From Pratylenchus scribneri (lineage: Eukaryota; Nematoda; Chromadorea; Rhabditida; Pratylenchidae), in the NCBI GenBank assembly GCA_030063045.1, contig JAQSEB010000015.1:1426001-1490000 (forward strand): 64,000 bases of DNA, in the 5' to 3' direction. The notes under the pieces are model-generated. The model saw only the letters and a program-made list of their open reading frames with translations, ran no database searches and had not been told where the DNA came from. Position numbers and translations under genes: made by a program. Shown piece after piece: positions 13,916 through 27,745 of this stretch (the stretch's first letter is position 1; the number at the start of each line of letters is the position of its first letter).

Positions 13916-14468
13916 CCTATAATAAGGGCTATTTTACCTCATCAGCCATTACTCATCCCTTAAATTGGTTAGCAACGCCTTTTGCGGAATGTCATTTTGC
14001 GGACCCTTCTTTCTGCAGATTTTTTGCGGATCCGACGACTTGTACGTTTTTTTAAACGCAATATATTTTTCATAGTAGAAAATAAAAAAAAATCTAAAAT
14101 TTGTCTTTGATGTTTTTTAAACCCAGCCCCGGTTTACTTCCATCTTCGCGACATTCCCATCCTCTCTCAAAACCCCATCCCCCTAACCTCTTCCATTAAC
14201 CCCTTTCCCCCTCAAATTCCCCTCAAAAATTCAGTGAAAAAATCTGAATAAAGTAAATCCGCAAAATATCAATCCACAATTGGCGCAAAATGCTGAAATT
14301 CTTCCCTATATCTATCCTACTGAAAATTCCTTCCATTTTAAATGATACGAAATATCTTTCAATTAAACTTTTTCTTTATTCCATCTATTTTTGGCTTATT
14401 AGCATAAGATATTTTAAGCTACGACTGAACCTCATTAAATTTTCATTTGATATTTTTTTTCACAGAAA

Positions 14469-17400
14469 ATGAACATTTTTATTGCATTCCAACTAATTTT
14501 ATGTGTTTTATTGCTTCATAGCTATTATTGCAATGCAGAGAAATCGGTCAAATTTAAAATACGTTTAAAAATTTCTGAACACAAAGAAACTGGTAAGTGT
14601 ACAAATTCGAAGAGATTGGTTAAATTTGACAATTTAAATATTGAGATTAATTATAATTCGATTTTTGATTGAATGAAATTTTTTTATTCAGTAAGAATGG
14701 ATGAAGTAAAATTGGAGGCATTTTTTAAGAAAATGAAAGATCTTGTTACTAATTATGCTATCCCCAACTTTGATATTAAACAAGAATGTGCAAAATTTAA
14801 AAATCTAGATGAAAAATCGGAAAAAATTGAGGCCATAAAAACGCTTAAAAATATGCTTAAAAATGGAGAAGAAAAATTTGACGGTAAAAATATTACAATA
14901 ATTCTATTAAAATTTAAATATTTATATGATTGTCAATTGATCACTAATTTGTAGGGCCCGGATTTTTATTGATATCAATATTTTGTTTGCTAACTTAAAA
15001 TAGCTTGAAAACAACTTAAAACATGTTTTTATCAATTTTTTTGTTGATTTGCGTGAACTTTTATGTCAATATTCATCAATATTTTGCCATTTTTGACCGT
15101 CAATATTTATGTCAATATTTCGATATTTTGTGGCAAATTTTATCAATTTTCGTCAATATTTTGTAGTTTTTTGAAGAATTTTTAGAAATTTTACAGATTT
15201 TAGGAAAAAATGGAAAATTTTTTGAAAAATTGTTTAAAAATTTTGGCAAATTTTTTAAAAAAAAAGTAATGGAAAAATTGATTTTGGAATTTTTATGCAA
15301 ATTAATGTAAAATTGGTATTTACAAATTTTTGAAACTTTTTTGATGTTTATAAAATTTGTTTGCTTTTTCAAATGAATTTTAATATTTTCTGAAATAAAA
15401 AACATCGAAATATCGAATAATTTGTGCTTACAAGTAATAAAAATTTTTTTGAAATTTTCTGACTAAAAAATAAAGTTTTTTTTTGCCTATATTTTGCCAT
15501 TTATGTCAATATACTGCTACTTTTATGTCAATATTTTTATTTTATAGCTATATTTCGAGATTCTATATCAATAAAAATCCGGGCCCTACTAATTTGATTA
15601 AAAAAATTTATAATTATTTTATCCAACGAACTTTCAAATATATATTATGATTTAAAAATATACAGAAATAAAAGAATTATAAAACGAAAAATGTGGCTTA
15701 GAATATTTAGATAATTTTATTAAAATTTAAGCTATTTAGATATGGATTGAAGTGATTATAGATGAGATCAACTAAATCAAAAAGCTTTTTAAAAATACAA
15801 AGACCTATGCCTTTTAAAAATATTAATTTTTAAAAATATAGAAAACATGAATTTGAATTTAAATTTCGTACTAAACTATTTTACAAAAAATTCCTCCATT
15901 TTAGCAAGCGAAGGCAACCATTGTTTTTATGATTGGGTGCTGTATGTTCATTTGGTTAAAATATCGAAAGAAATTATAGAGAAATTGGAAAATGCTATTC
16001 CTGCTATTGATGAGATTTATCATCGTATTGTGGGCATACAAAATGAAATAGATAAAAAGAGATTCAAAAATGATTTGAACGAATTTTTGACTAAAATTGA
16101 GACTCAACGACTGAATTCTATGGCTAGTTTTAAAAATATTCCTTTTTATAGATCATCATTACTTATAGGAAAAGCAAAATTTTTTGAAATAAAATTTTTC
16201 TATTTTTTCTAAAAAAATGCAGAAACATTCCGGTAGTCTGTCTGATAAATGTTATCGGGGAAATTTCGTTCGGCTTTTATCGGAAAAAACTTTTTTGTAT
16301 CTAATTTAGTATTTTTTTTTTGCTTTTAATAAGTATTATTAAATTAGATAAAAAGAGAAATGATTTTAATAAGAAAATTAGATGTATGAAAAATGTCTTT
16401 TTTGTTGAAAATTGTAATTTGAATTAACATGCGCGGATTCAAAATAAAAATATTCAATTTACATCGAATTGTAAAAATTAAATTATAAAAATTATTTTTC
16501 ATTACATTCTATAAAATTAAGAAAAATTTGGGAATTTTTTATGTAAAAATAGAAAAGCATAGTAAATTATTTACAATTTAAATTTTTAATTAATCAATTT
16601 TCCATTAATTTTTACAATAAAAATTATTTAAGCCTCCTGGTGGTATAATAATTCACAGAGACGAGTTAAATGAAGCACAGAAATTTTACGAAAGTCTCAA
16701 AGTATTAGATGTAGCATTGGAAATGAAAGAAATTGAGGTATGTTTCAAAATTATAATTTGGGAATGGGATTAAAACTATTAAATTCGCAAATTGAATCAT
16801 TTAACAAAATATGTTATGGCACTGAAATATTCCAACTGAATATTTTATTTTATTTGATGTCATTATTAACCCAGCAATGATAAGCTAATAATAATCAAAA
16901 AAAATTAATGAATTTTATAGAATTTACAAAAAGTTATGATTGATCAAAAAATGGCCAAAAAGATTTCGAAATCGAGCAGTTTTCCTTTTTCAACCATAAA
17001 TTTTTTTGGCCAATTATTTTTAATCAATTATTTTAATATCAAAATATTCTAATGAAAGTGCTTTAATCCATTAGTAGAAATAAAAAAGTATTATTAATAT
17101 GTCACTTGAGATAAATAGCTTAGATATTTATAATAAGAAAAAATTTTTGGCGAAAAAAATTCATGAATTAAATCAAAAAATTTAATGATAACAAGAGAAA
17201 TCATTTTTCATTTATTAGAAAGAAGATAAGAAAAGTGAAGTGAAAAAATCGGTTAAATTTGAAATGCATTTTGATATTCCTGGCATGGAAAAAGAAGGTA
17301 ATTTTGGAATATTTAGATTATAACCATTTTATTTTTCCTAAATATTTTTTTTTAGTTAAAATGGACGAAAAAATGACTAAAACATTTATTGCGGAAATGA

Positions 17401-20400
17401 AAACAATTATTCATAAAGAAGTTCCCAAAATTGATGAAAAAATTTGTGAAGAATTCAAAGAAAAAGATACAGAAACTTCAAAAAAGTTAGCAATAGAATC
17501 GATTATCAAGATACTCAAAGGAGAAGAAAAAATTGACGGTAAAATATTAATACATTTTTAATACATTTATTAATATTATTTCACTCATATAACTCAAACT
17601 TATTTAATCTTGTAATTTCCTCCATTCTTAGAAAAGAACCATTGCTACCATAATTGGGAACTTTACTTTAATTTGGCAAAATTATCGACAAAAATTGTGG
17701 AAAAATTGAAAGAAGCCAAAGATAAAGAGATTGAGAATCGAATTTTGGGCACAAAAAATTCGGAAGAGCAGACGGAATTCGTCGAGAAATTGAACAAATT
17801 TTTGAAAGATATTGAAAAACAGCTGAAATCCGAGGAGGTAATTGGGACTTGTTTGGGTTATTTTCGAATGGAGCAACAATGATTCTAGTATAGTTAAGGG
17901 AAATTATAGTCATAATTCTGGCAGCTTTTTATAAAAAAATTTGGAATACAGATTATTTATTTATAGGCCTCATACTTTCGGTTAAAAGATGGTATAGAGG
18001 AAAAAATGATGCACAGAAATTTTTTGAGCTCCTCCAAGTCTTGGATAATGGAGTGACAGTGAAAATGGAATTAATTGAGATAAAGGAGGAAAAGAAGGTA
18101 AATTTAAATTCGAAAATATTTTTAATTTAATTGAAAATTTGCAATCCAAAAAATATTTTTATGGTTGCAGCGAAATTTAACTACCTTAAATTTTGTATTA
18201 AAAAATTTTTCGAAAAAATATAAACTTTTTAACAAATTTTCTATAATTATATAAGCAGATTGTGATGTGTTGATTAGATAAAAATTAGTGTATTGTTTTG
18301 AAATTGAACAATGTAAAATTAAAATTTAATTTCAAAATTTGAACAAAATAGGTCAAAATTAGGCGTTTCTTTTATTTTTTAGACAATAAAGTTTTGTTCA
18401 ATAATTTTAATATTAAAAAGGTTTTAAATAAAATAATAGATAAATAATATCTAATTTTAATGGTCCTCCTAAATATATATTATTGAAAAATATATCAGAT
18501 TTAAAATTACATGGTGCTAAAATTTCGAATAATTTCCAATGAATTAAATTTAAAAATTCTCAAAATTAGAAAAAAAAAAATTTTTTTCTAATTCTCTCAA
18601 TTCAGAATCTATAATTTGATCAATTTCTGATTTTTTCATTTATTTAATTCATTTTTAAAGACTGATGAAGAGATAAATTCAAATCAAAATATTAATTCGA
18701 GTGTCAGCACCAAAATTACTGGCACCGCAAAGAAAATATATGAAAATGTGTCGAGCTATGTGCCTTCCCTGAAATTATGGGGCCACGAAAAAATAACAAA
18801 TGCTGAAAAAGAAAAGAAAGCAAAAAAATCAGTGAAATTTGAAATAAATTTTGAAGGTTTCGAACATGAAGGTAATTCTCAGCATATTCAAAATGGATTA
18901 TTAATTTGACTAAATAAGTTTTGGAAATTGCAAATTTTTCTGTTTGAAGTCCAATATGTAGTTTCCATTTTAATAAATTTTTTAAAGAAAACGAGAACAA
19001 ATTATTCTCTTTCTCTGGACAATGGACATAGGAAAATAAATTGTCTTTATTTGGTAATTACAAATAAAAACAAGACACTGAAATGAGAAGAAATATGAAT
19101 TTGAAATGTTCTTGGGATGAGATCTAGCGTCTAGCCCTACTATCTTTAATCGAACATAAAAATAAAATACAATGGCAGAGCTAATCAAATTACTTTGCTC
19201 CATAATTAGGGAGTTAATTCCTTCGACGGCAACAAATCCAACTAGACAGTTTAATTTTGTCCCAATTGGATTTTAAATAATTCCAATTCTACATCACAAA
19301 TGCTCCAATATATTTCAAGGCCCACACTTTTTTTGTTTTTAAATTAAATAACTGACTGAGTTACTTATCAATTCGTATATTTTCCTTTTCCAATTTTTAG
19401 CGGTAAAATTGAACGAAGCAATGACAACAGCATTTATTGGACAAATGAAAACAATTATAAATAAAGAAATTCCCAAAATTGATGACAAAATTTGTGAAGA
19501 TTTCAAAGAAAAAGACACAGAAACTACAAAATTGTTGACCATAGAATTGATTTCAAACTTTCTTGGCGGAAATGGAAAAGACAAAATTGGCGGTTAATTT
19601 TTTGAAATTTTTTTGAGCGTACTTATATGAAAATATACATTAATTGTGCATTAAACATAATAAAATTTGTCAACAAAAATTAATACAATTTTTTTACCCT
19701 TCTCGGACTTAAACTTAACAAAATCTTTTATTATTCCTATATCTAATTATACGAAAACATATATGTTCAAAATAGGTTTCATGAACTTTTAGTGTGCTAA
19801 AAATAGAAAATATTTAACCAATTAAATCCATATATTTTTCCATTTTATATTAGATGACCATTGCTTCAACAATTGGGTCATTTACATTCATTTGGGAAAA
19901 ATATCCAAGAAAATTATTCACGAATTGAATACGGCTAAAAACCATGAGATTGAACACCGTATTTTGGGTGTTAAAAATGCGGATGAGCAGAAGGAATTCA
20001 TCAAGCATTTGGAAATATTTTTTAATAGACTTGATGAAAAGCTAAAACCGGTAAGAAGATCGAAATAAAAATGATTTTCTTGAAACAAATAAAAAATGAT
20101 TTAAAGACCTAAATATTAAGTTAACAAAAAAATTTTTCTGTAAAAAATACTTTTTTAGGATATATAACTTGTATATAAGATATTAGGCTTAGGGTTAGGT
20201 CTATATCAAAGATTAGATGGATTAGGGTAGAAATCTGATTTAAAATAATTATTTGGTCTCCTTATAAATTATTTTAGGAAATGAAACATTTTCGGCAATA
20301 CTTTCATAATATAATAATTAATAACTATGATAGAAAGAAATAGAAAAATTTATAAAAATTTATAAAAATTTGTTAAATAATTTTTAATATAAATTATTGA

Positions 20401-23400
20401 ATTTTTAAGGGTTGGTTGAGAACAGCCACAAAATATACCACTGCAAAATTATGGCCAAAAAATGATGTTCCAAATACGAAGGAAAAATTTTTCGAATTTC
20501 TTAAAATTTTTGATGATAATGTGAAAGTGAAAATGGAGGAAATTGTGGTAAATTTTAAAAATTATTATTTTTTGGGAAAAAAATAACTGTAATTATTAAA
20601 AAATAAGTATCGCTGATTGGATGAATTGATTTAAGAAATAATTAGTAGATTTGATCGAAATTCAAAAAATTTGATAAAAAAAATGATGGCCAATATAAAA
20701 AAAAAACAAGGTTAAATAGGCTAAAGAACTTGCATTTTTCTGCATGTTTTGGAATAATTTTTACCAGTTTATTTTAACAATTATATTTTTAAAATGCTTA
20801 AAAAAGTGATTAGGGAAGTTAAAATTTGTTACTCGAAAAGTGTCTTCTGCGGGTTCCATAGACAGAATTTCTTCCCCTAATTTTTGCGGGACGAATCCGT
20901 TGAGGGATAATCCCGCAAAATCCCGCACGGGATATCCCGCAGAATAGAGGACTCACTAAATTTCATATGGAACGGATCCGCTTCGGGATAAACCCACAAA
21001 ATCCAGTAAATCCCGCAAAATCCCGTGCGGGAACTCGTCCCGCGCCGGTCTCTTTAAAAGCATTTTAGAAATAGCTTGAATGATTGTTGGGCCAATCCTT
21101 CAAACTTGATTATATTTATTTTATTAAATTCCATGAATTTTAATAAATTAAAGACTCACATATTTAATGATAATTTGAATAGTCTCAAAGTTTTAACATT
21201 CATAAAATTCTTTTTTTTATAGACTGAAGAAGAGAAAAGTGTATATCACAAATTGAAATCACGTTTAGTCACCGGAGCTACTAGCATGTATGAAAATGCT
21301 CGGAAGATGAATTTGGAACATTTTAAGCCTTCTTTGAATTTGCCGTCAATTTTGGGAAATGGGAAAGAAATGCATTCATCAAATGAGAAAAACAAATTGA
21401 TCAAATTTGTAATACATTTTAAAATTCCTGGCCATGAAGAAGAAGGTAATTTTGGAATAGTTTTTTTACTTATTTTGGATTTTTCAAACCAGTTTAATAA
21501 AAATCAATTTTAATTTTTATATTTTAGTAAAAATGGACGAAAAAATGACGACAGCATTTATTGTGGAAATGAAAACAATTATTAAAAAAGAAATTCCCAA
21601 AGAAATTGATAAAATTTGTGAAAATTTCAAAGAAAAAGATATGGAAACTACTAAAAAGGAGGCAATACAATTGATTTCCAAATTACTCAATGGAGAAAAA
21701 AAAATTAAAGGTTTTATTAAATATTTAATTTTAGATCAGAAAGATGGCATATTAGAAAATATGCGCCTATTTAAATTATTGTTCATAGTAATTATATATC
21801 ATTTTTAAAGATAAAAATTTTGCCAATCAGACATAAATTATAAGTAGGAGAAATTCCAATTGATCAAAATCTAATACTAATAACCCATAAAACATCTATA
21901 TGGTCCAATTTACCCATTAAAAAACATCTATATTCTATATATAGTCCAATTATATTATAACAAAAAATGTCAACTATGAAATAGTTAGATAAAAAGATAA
22001 ATTTATATTAAAAATATTTTCTCAAATAAATTCAACTTTTTTATCTTCCCTTCAATTTAAGCAGACGAGCATTGCTTCAACAATTGGGTCATTTACATTC
22101 ATTTGGCAAAAATATCCATAAAAATTGTGAAAGAATTAAATACGACAAAAAACCCTGAAATTGAACATCGAATTTTGGGCGTTAAAAATGCAGATGAGCA
22201 AAAGGAATTCATCAAGCATTTGGAAACATTTTTAAAAATAGAAGAAAAATTTAAACCGAAAACGGTAAAAAGGAAGAAATAAAAATTATAAATTTACTTT
22301 ATAAGACTATAATTTTTTTTATTAATTTTAATAATAATTTACTATTCATTTTTAAGGGTTTTCTTAATACAGCCAGAAAATATACAAATATATTACTTTG
22401 GCATAAAGAAGAGAAAAATGATATTCCAAATACGAAGGAGAAATTTTTTGAACTACTTGAAGGCTTGGATGTTACCGTGAAAATGGAAGTATGTTTTAAA
22501 AATTATGATCTTAGATCAAATAAAGATTTCCTAAATCAAAAAAATTTTTCCTATTTTTATCGAAATTTGACTATCGCTTTGGGATGAATTTATTAGTTTA
22601 AAAATTATAGTTTTTATAGAAATTGACAGTAATTTATGACCAAAAAAGGCACAATAATAATTCTCAGTCCACAATTTGATTTTTTTTTTTGTCATAATTA
22701 TTTTTGTAAATTATTTTTTTTATAAATCAGTATAATATTAAAATGTTCAGAAGAAAATGTTTAATATGATATTATTAAATTTTAATATTTAATAGCTTGA
22801 AAAATTCTGTGATATTAGAAAATACGCAAAATTTGGCATAAAAATTGTATTTTCATGAAATTTCAAACACAATTTTTTGAATTATTTGTAAAAATTTTAT
22901 ATTAGCGAATTCATAATTTAAATTATTTAGCGATAATTTGAATAATCTCCATTTTTTAATATTTATAAAATTCATTTATAGATAGAAGACGAAAAAAATT
23001 TATACCATAAATTCAAATCTGGCTTTAACGAAAAATATTCCAAAGCTTCTGCCAACGTAAGGAAAATTTATGAAAATACTCGAAACGTGAAGTCAAAGTA
23101 TATTCCTTCCATAATATTATCAAATTGGGGAAATCAAAATCACAAAGAATCATCTTCATCAGTTGATGAAAATGGAAAGGAAAATGAGAAGAAAAATGAG
23201 AAGAAAAATGAGCAGGAAAAGAATAAGAAAAAGGAACACGAAGAAAAGAGACTTTTCCCTACCGGAGAATTGCCATCACTTTGGGGCACTAATAAAGAAT
23301 CCCCGAAAGAGAAGGAAAATGATAGTGAAAAAGAGAAAGAGAATAAAAATAACTCAACGACGAATAGGAAATCGTCTTTTGGCATCTTGCGAAAAATTAC

Positions 23401-25923
23401 AGAAAATTTGAGAAAAGTTACGGAAAATTTAACTTCCAAATTGCCAAAAGTCTCCGAAATAAAAAATGTATTTACTGGCGGCCCTGGAAAAAATGTGCCG
23501 CCCCCAAATGAAGAGAAAAAAGAGTTGTTTGTTGGCTATGGTAAAAATATGCCCTCTTCAAATGATGAAAGGAAGACAAAGGTAGTTTTAAAAGGGAAGG
23601 GTAGAAAATATATAGCATTAGGAGAGGATGGAAATAAATAATGGAAGTCATTTAATTTGGCGAAAAAAAAATACTGAATTTGGCGAAAACTTTTCGTGTC
23701 GAAAAATATTATATTTTCGAGGCCATATAACTTGGCCAAATCAGACAGCCCCTATTTAGGGCCAAGTTTTATGGCCTAGAAAATATAATATCTTTCGACA
23801 CGAAAAGTTTTCGCCAAATTCAGTGTTTTTTTCGCCAAATTAATATTATCTCAATAAATAATTGGAAAGTGTTAAGCTTATCGCTTAGATATTTTATCAA
23901 ATTAAAGAAGAAATTTTTGACTATATTAATTTATAAAAACCAATGAAATTACTTTTTTGGGAAAGACTTTGTAAATTCTATTTCTAATATTAAATGATAG
24001 GTACCTACCTCAACGAAAGAAGTAAAAAGTGGAGAGGAATTGAAAAAAGACAAAGATTTGGATAGCAACGAAACGAAAGTGAAAATTGAGACTAAGAATG
24101 CAGAGAGAGTCAAAACTACGATTAAAATTGAACCGGAGAGAATCATAACGAAAGTAGAAATACCATTGGATTCAGAGAAAAAACACTCAGTAAAATTTGC
24201 AGAGGAATCAAAGGATATTAAGAGAAAATTGTCAGTGAAATTTGAGGAGGAATCAGAAGAAGAATATAAAGAGAAAAAACGGAACAAAAAAATAAAGAAA
24301 CAAAATCGTCATTAAAAATTGTTATGAAACCCGAGGATAATGGAAGAAGTGCGTCAGTAAAAGTTGTGATGAAGGATATGGAGAGAAGAAAAACGACGGT
24401 AAAAATTGAACCAAAAATATCAGATAGAAAAATGTCAGTGAATATTTCCACAACAAAGAAAAAAGAAAAGAAAGCAGAATACATCGATTGGGAGGCGGTG
24501 AAGAAAGGGCCGAAATTTGCGAAGAGAAGATATAATTCGGCACCGGTGGGAAGAGAAACTCTTAAACGATCAAAAAGCGATATTGAACTGTCAACATTGG
24601 TGAAAAACAGAAATAAATTAGATTCGCAAAATAAAAACCATCCAAGAAATGAAGAGAAGAAAAAGAAAATGTATGGGAAAGGAGAGAGAACTTCCAAGAA
24701 ATGGGGTAGAAAATATAAATCATCATCTTCTTCTGCTGGTTCCCATCAACTAAATGATGACGATGATTGGTACGGTGCTCGAGCTGCTGCTTCAGAACAT
24801 TCTTCCAGCGAAGGTGGGTGATTGATAGGGTACTTATCTCGTTTGAGTCCCCTTTTTTCCTCACATAGAAAAAGTTGGGGAAAAAGTGAAGGGTCGCCTC
24901 ATCGGGAGTAGTGATAGCTGATAGGGTTACATGAGATGATTTTATTTTCGTGTTACGACACTTGCGGAACCGACACTTGCGGACGAAACGATCTGGCGCC
25001 GATGGTGGTAAATTTATTGTGGAATTGTTTATGGCATATTATAAGGCATAAAATTAGCTACAAAATGACTTCAAAAGCATTGGCCAATGTTGAGTATTCA
25101 CCGAGTTATGGCCAAAAACAACCAAAAACACAATTTTAATTAAACCAATAGTTTTTTTTGCCATAATTCGGTGAATATTCAACATTGGCCAATGCTTTTG
25201 ATGTCATTTTGTAGCTAATTTTATGATTAATAAAATGTTATAAACAATGCCACAATAGCTTTACCACCATCGGCGCCAGGGCGTTTCGTCCGCAAGTGTC
25301 GGTCAACCTTTTATTTTTACTCCATCATTTCCGTAACCTATCCCCGTCATGGTTGCCGTGGTTTGGTGAGACAAAAATTTTCGAATCGAATTTCCATTAC
25401 CAAAAAACGTCGGATTTTCGATAACTGATTTCTATCATTTTATAAATCTATTAAAACTTAAATATATTGGATTTAAAACATTCTGTAGATATATTTTAAA
25501 ACAAAATGATTTAAACATAATATAATTGGCCTAAATTTTATAGAAATTTTGATTTTGTTTGTATATTTGTCCTCTTTTTCATTCATAACTTTTTGAAATT
25601 TTAATCAAATTCACAAATTCTTTCTTTATTAATTCAATCAAAAAGCTATGATGACAAATTTGTTAAATTTCGAATTAATATTCACTTGAAAAATTTGGCA
25701 ACATTTTTGATTTTGATAATTTCATCCCATTACTTTTACAGAGGAAACTGGGCATTCGGATTTCTATCATCACTCGAGTTTCACCCAACATCACATTGTT
25801 CATGGGAATTATACTAAAAAGCAAAGACAAAAAATGAAACCAAAAATGCATGGAATACATGGAATGCACGAAATGCCACATCAACATAATTATGATAATT
25901 ATAATTATAATTATAATCATTGA
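14469..25923 (+). CDS. Large secreted protein made of four tandem A-B-C-D modules
   Basis: Exons seen: 14469-14592, 14692-14883, 15905-~16122, 16633-16737; 17219-17297, 17356-17538, 17632-17837, 17967-18097; 18661-18871, 19401-19592, 19854-20050, 20410-20547; 21223-21445, 21528-21710, 22062-22264, 22357-22488; tail 22982-23581, 24001-24813, 25742-25923. The start has a signal peptide (MNIFIAFQLILCVLLLHSYY). Module A carries a KSVKFE motif and ends in EG, B starts VKMDEKMTTAFI, C contains HCFNNWVIYIHL, and D contains KEKFFE and VKME. A-B and B-C introns are phase 1; C-D and D-A are phase 0. The tail is Lys/Glu-rich and ends His/Asn/Tyr-rich. Two single-base breaks occur in A runs (about 18001 and 24265). 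I do not recognise the family. About 1,400 residues if one gene; several genes cannot be excluded. Confidence 0.6.
14952..15588. mobile_element. 637-bp MITE with 8-bp target duplication
   Basis: Inverted ends TAGGGCCCGGATTTTTATTG are near perfect. CTAATTTG flanks both ends directly, an exact 8-bp duplication of the kind made by hAT transposases. The interior is rich in TGTCAATATTT. It is inserted in the B-C intron of the first module. Confidence 0.85.
17219..22488 (+). repeat. Tandem duplication of a four-exon gene module
   Basis: Three full A-B-C-D units (from 17219, 18661 and 21223) follow the founder-like first unit at 14469. Exon order, length and intron phase are the same in each, whereas intron lengths and sequences differ. 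Units 3 and 4 are the most alike (module C shares EIEHRILGVKNADEQKEF). Confidence 0.75.
20850..21052. repeat. GC-richer repeat with AATCCCGCAAAATCCCGC units
   Basis: Several copies of ATCCCGCAAAATCCCGC and the inverted GCGGGA lie inside the module-3 to module-4 intron. Base composition differs sharply from the surrounding intron. Confidence 0.6.
23654..23841. repeat. Near-perfect 188-bp palindrome
   Basis: AATTTGGCGAAAAAAAAATA at the left is matched by its inverse at the right, and the arms containing CTTTTCGTGTCG pair almost base for base around a short loop near 23745. It lies in the intron between the first and second tail exons (23582-24000) of the modular gene. Confidence 0.85.
24971..25301. 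repeat. Foldback element, ACTTGCGGACG family, copy 2
   Basis: Arms start CGACACTTGCGGACGAAACG. The interior arms contain GGCATATTATAAGGCATAAA and GGCCAATGTTGAGTATTCAC with inverted partners. It lies in the last intron of the modular gene (24814-25741). Confidence 0.85.
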
Positions 25924-27060
25924 CCACATGGAGTAACATATGGACAAGGAGTTCGAAACTTTAAACATTTTGGAATGCAAAACCAATATGGTACTAATAG
26001 ACGTCGACGAGGACGAGGGCATTGAAAATGGCAATGCGGTGAAAAATGGATTTGATTTTTGGGACTCTCGACTATTAAGTTGCCAGTTTTTTACTATTTA
26101 TTATAAATGTGAAAAGACAAACATTGTGTTTTTACTGACTTGTCATATTTTATCGGAAAATTTAAAATTTATGATTTGTTTATTATTTCTTCAATCGAAA
26201 TTTGTCAACTAAAATTTTACTATTTTATTCAAGCATTATTCCGTCATAAATTGAATCCCTTTGGATTTTTCCGAATATTTCCTAAAATTAATTATCATAA
26301 ACTTTTTGTAACATTCAATCTCCATGTGATTCCATTGCTCTCCTCACGTCCTCACGGATCCAATTTCTTTATTTTTATTATCAAAAATATTGAATTTAAA
26401 TTCAAAGGTCCTCTTCTCCATATTATTAAAATGGTCAATTTATAATATGGCAATATTATAAAAGTGCATCGAAACGAAATTATTATTTTTTTTAAATTTG
26501 TGAACTAAGATTTATTATTCTTTTATTATCTTGTATAATATTAATTTTATTTAAATTTATTAAATTGTTGGTCTTTTTGTAATTTATTTATATATTTCTG
26601 TAAAAAACATTAAAGATATATATTAAAAATTTTTAAAATATATTTTCATAAAGAAAAATTAACGCAAAAGTTTAATTTTAATTGTCCCCCAAAAGCAACC
26701 TAACAAAGACAACCCCAAAACTTGGACAATGCACGAGTAAAAATGCAAATTTTTCAATAATGGACGCTCCAAATCAGCGCCTTCAAATTTTGATTTGATA
26801 TATGGTCGGCTAAAAATTAATAATATTAATTCCAATTTTTTTTCATGTTAATGAAATGCTTTCATTAATTTAGGAATTATTTCAATTATCAAATTTAATA
26901 ATAATATAACCGTTGATTTATCAATGCCGATTGCAATATTTTTGACAAATAAAATTATCTTCTAGTCAATAAAGATATTCTATTAGAAATTGAGGAATTG
27001 ATGAAATGCAGATTGAAGAAGAAAAAGAGGAGAGGGAGAGGAAGAGGAACCCCAAAAATA
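25924..27060. other. AT-rich intergenic stretch
   Basis: No gene or clear repeat is seen. The open frames at 25940-26445 have no motif and begin just after the stop of the modular gene, so part of this is probably its 3' untranslated region. Confidence 0.5.
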
Positions 27061-27067
27061 CCAAAAA

Positions 27068-27316
27068 ATGGTATTGAAGTTTTTCCATTCATTTTATAAT
27101 TTTTCAATCTTTTTTCTTTTATTTTCTTCCATCCCATTAATTGCCATTCCCACAAGATTGTTATCAGATGAATTCCGCGTTCCGCCCCACTCATTTCCTT
27201 TGCCTTTTACGATTGATCCTCTATGGACAAGCTTTATTCATTCGTTCAACTTTCACTCCAACTTTTTCTTGCTGTTACACTGTTCGAAATTGATGATTCA
27301 ATCCGTGTCAATTTTG
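27068..27316 (+). CDS. Possible first exon of a small secreted protein
   Basis: An ATG-initiated frame begins with a convincing signal-peptide-like segment (MVLKFFHSFYNFSIFFLLFS) followed by 50-60 residues. A GTAAGG donor follows at 27317. No downstream exon was found, and read-through stops at 27388. It may be a chance open frame in an AT-rich region. It lies downstream of, and opposite to, the truncated ALG2-like gene. Confidence 0.25.
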
Positions 27317-27499
27317 GTAAGGAAGAATGGCTTTTTATGCAAATCAAAAATGCCATCGAATAAATTTGAAGGAATAAGCCGAAAATAGAAATTGAAAGAA
27401 TTTAAAACCATAAATAATTCATCAGATTTTTCTTTTAATTCATCTATTAATCTTTTATTATCAAATTCTTGTCTTGATTAATTTTGGAATTCTTGGTTT

Positions 27500-27745
27500 C
27501 TAGGTAAAGTACAGACCAGATAAAAGGTTCTTTCGACTCAGCATAAACGATTTAGTCTATGAAATTTCAATTTCAGACTAGTTTGAAGTTAGGGCTAACG
27601 TTAGGGATAAGACAATGGAAAAGATAGAGGAATCTAGTCAGAAAATGGCTAAACAAGCCCATACCGATCTGAAATTGAAATTCATGTGTATAGTAAATCG
27701 ACCATTTCGAGTCGAATGAGCCTATTCTCGCTTTGGTATGTGTTC
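27500..27745. repeat. Foldback remnant related to the 37.7-kb element
   Basis: GATTTAGTCTATGAAATTTC near 27550 is matched by an inverted partner near 27690, with a GGGCTAACGTTAGGG loop. The same core occurs at 37.77 and 37.91 kb and, diverged, at 2.96 kb. Confidence 0.6.

Larger units (their letters stand above)
9620..14460. other. Long intergenic stretch, no gene supported
   Basis: Open frames here lack motifs and splice context. Visible structure: two diverged copies of a roughly 75-base purine-rich block at about 11128-11200 and 11474-11555, a hAT-like MITE, a foldback at 13.5-13.9 kb and a TTTTGCGGA-rich remnant at about 13978-14290. Confidence 0.5.

Noticed and set aside
24218..24697. 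159-codon minus-strand frame with many Phe and Ser
   Set aside because: It is the antisense of the Lys/Glu-rich tail exon of the modular gene.
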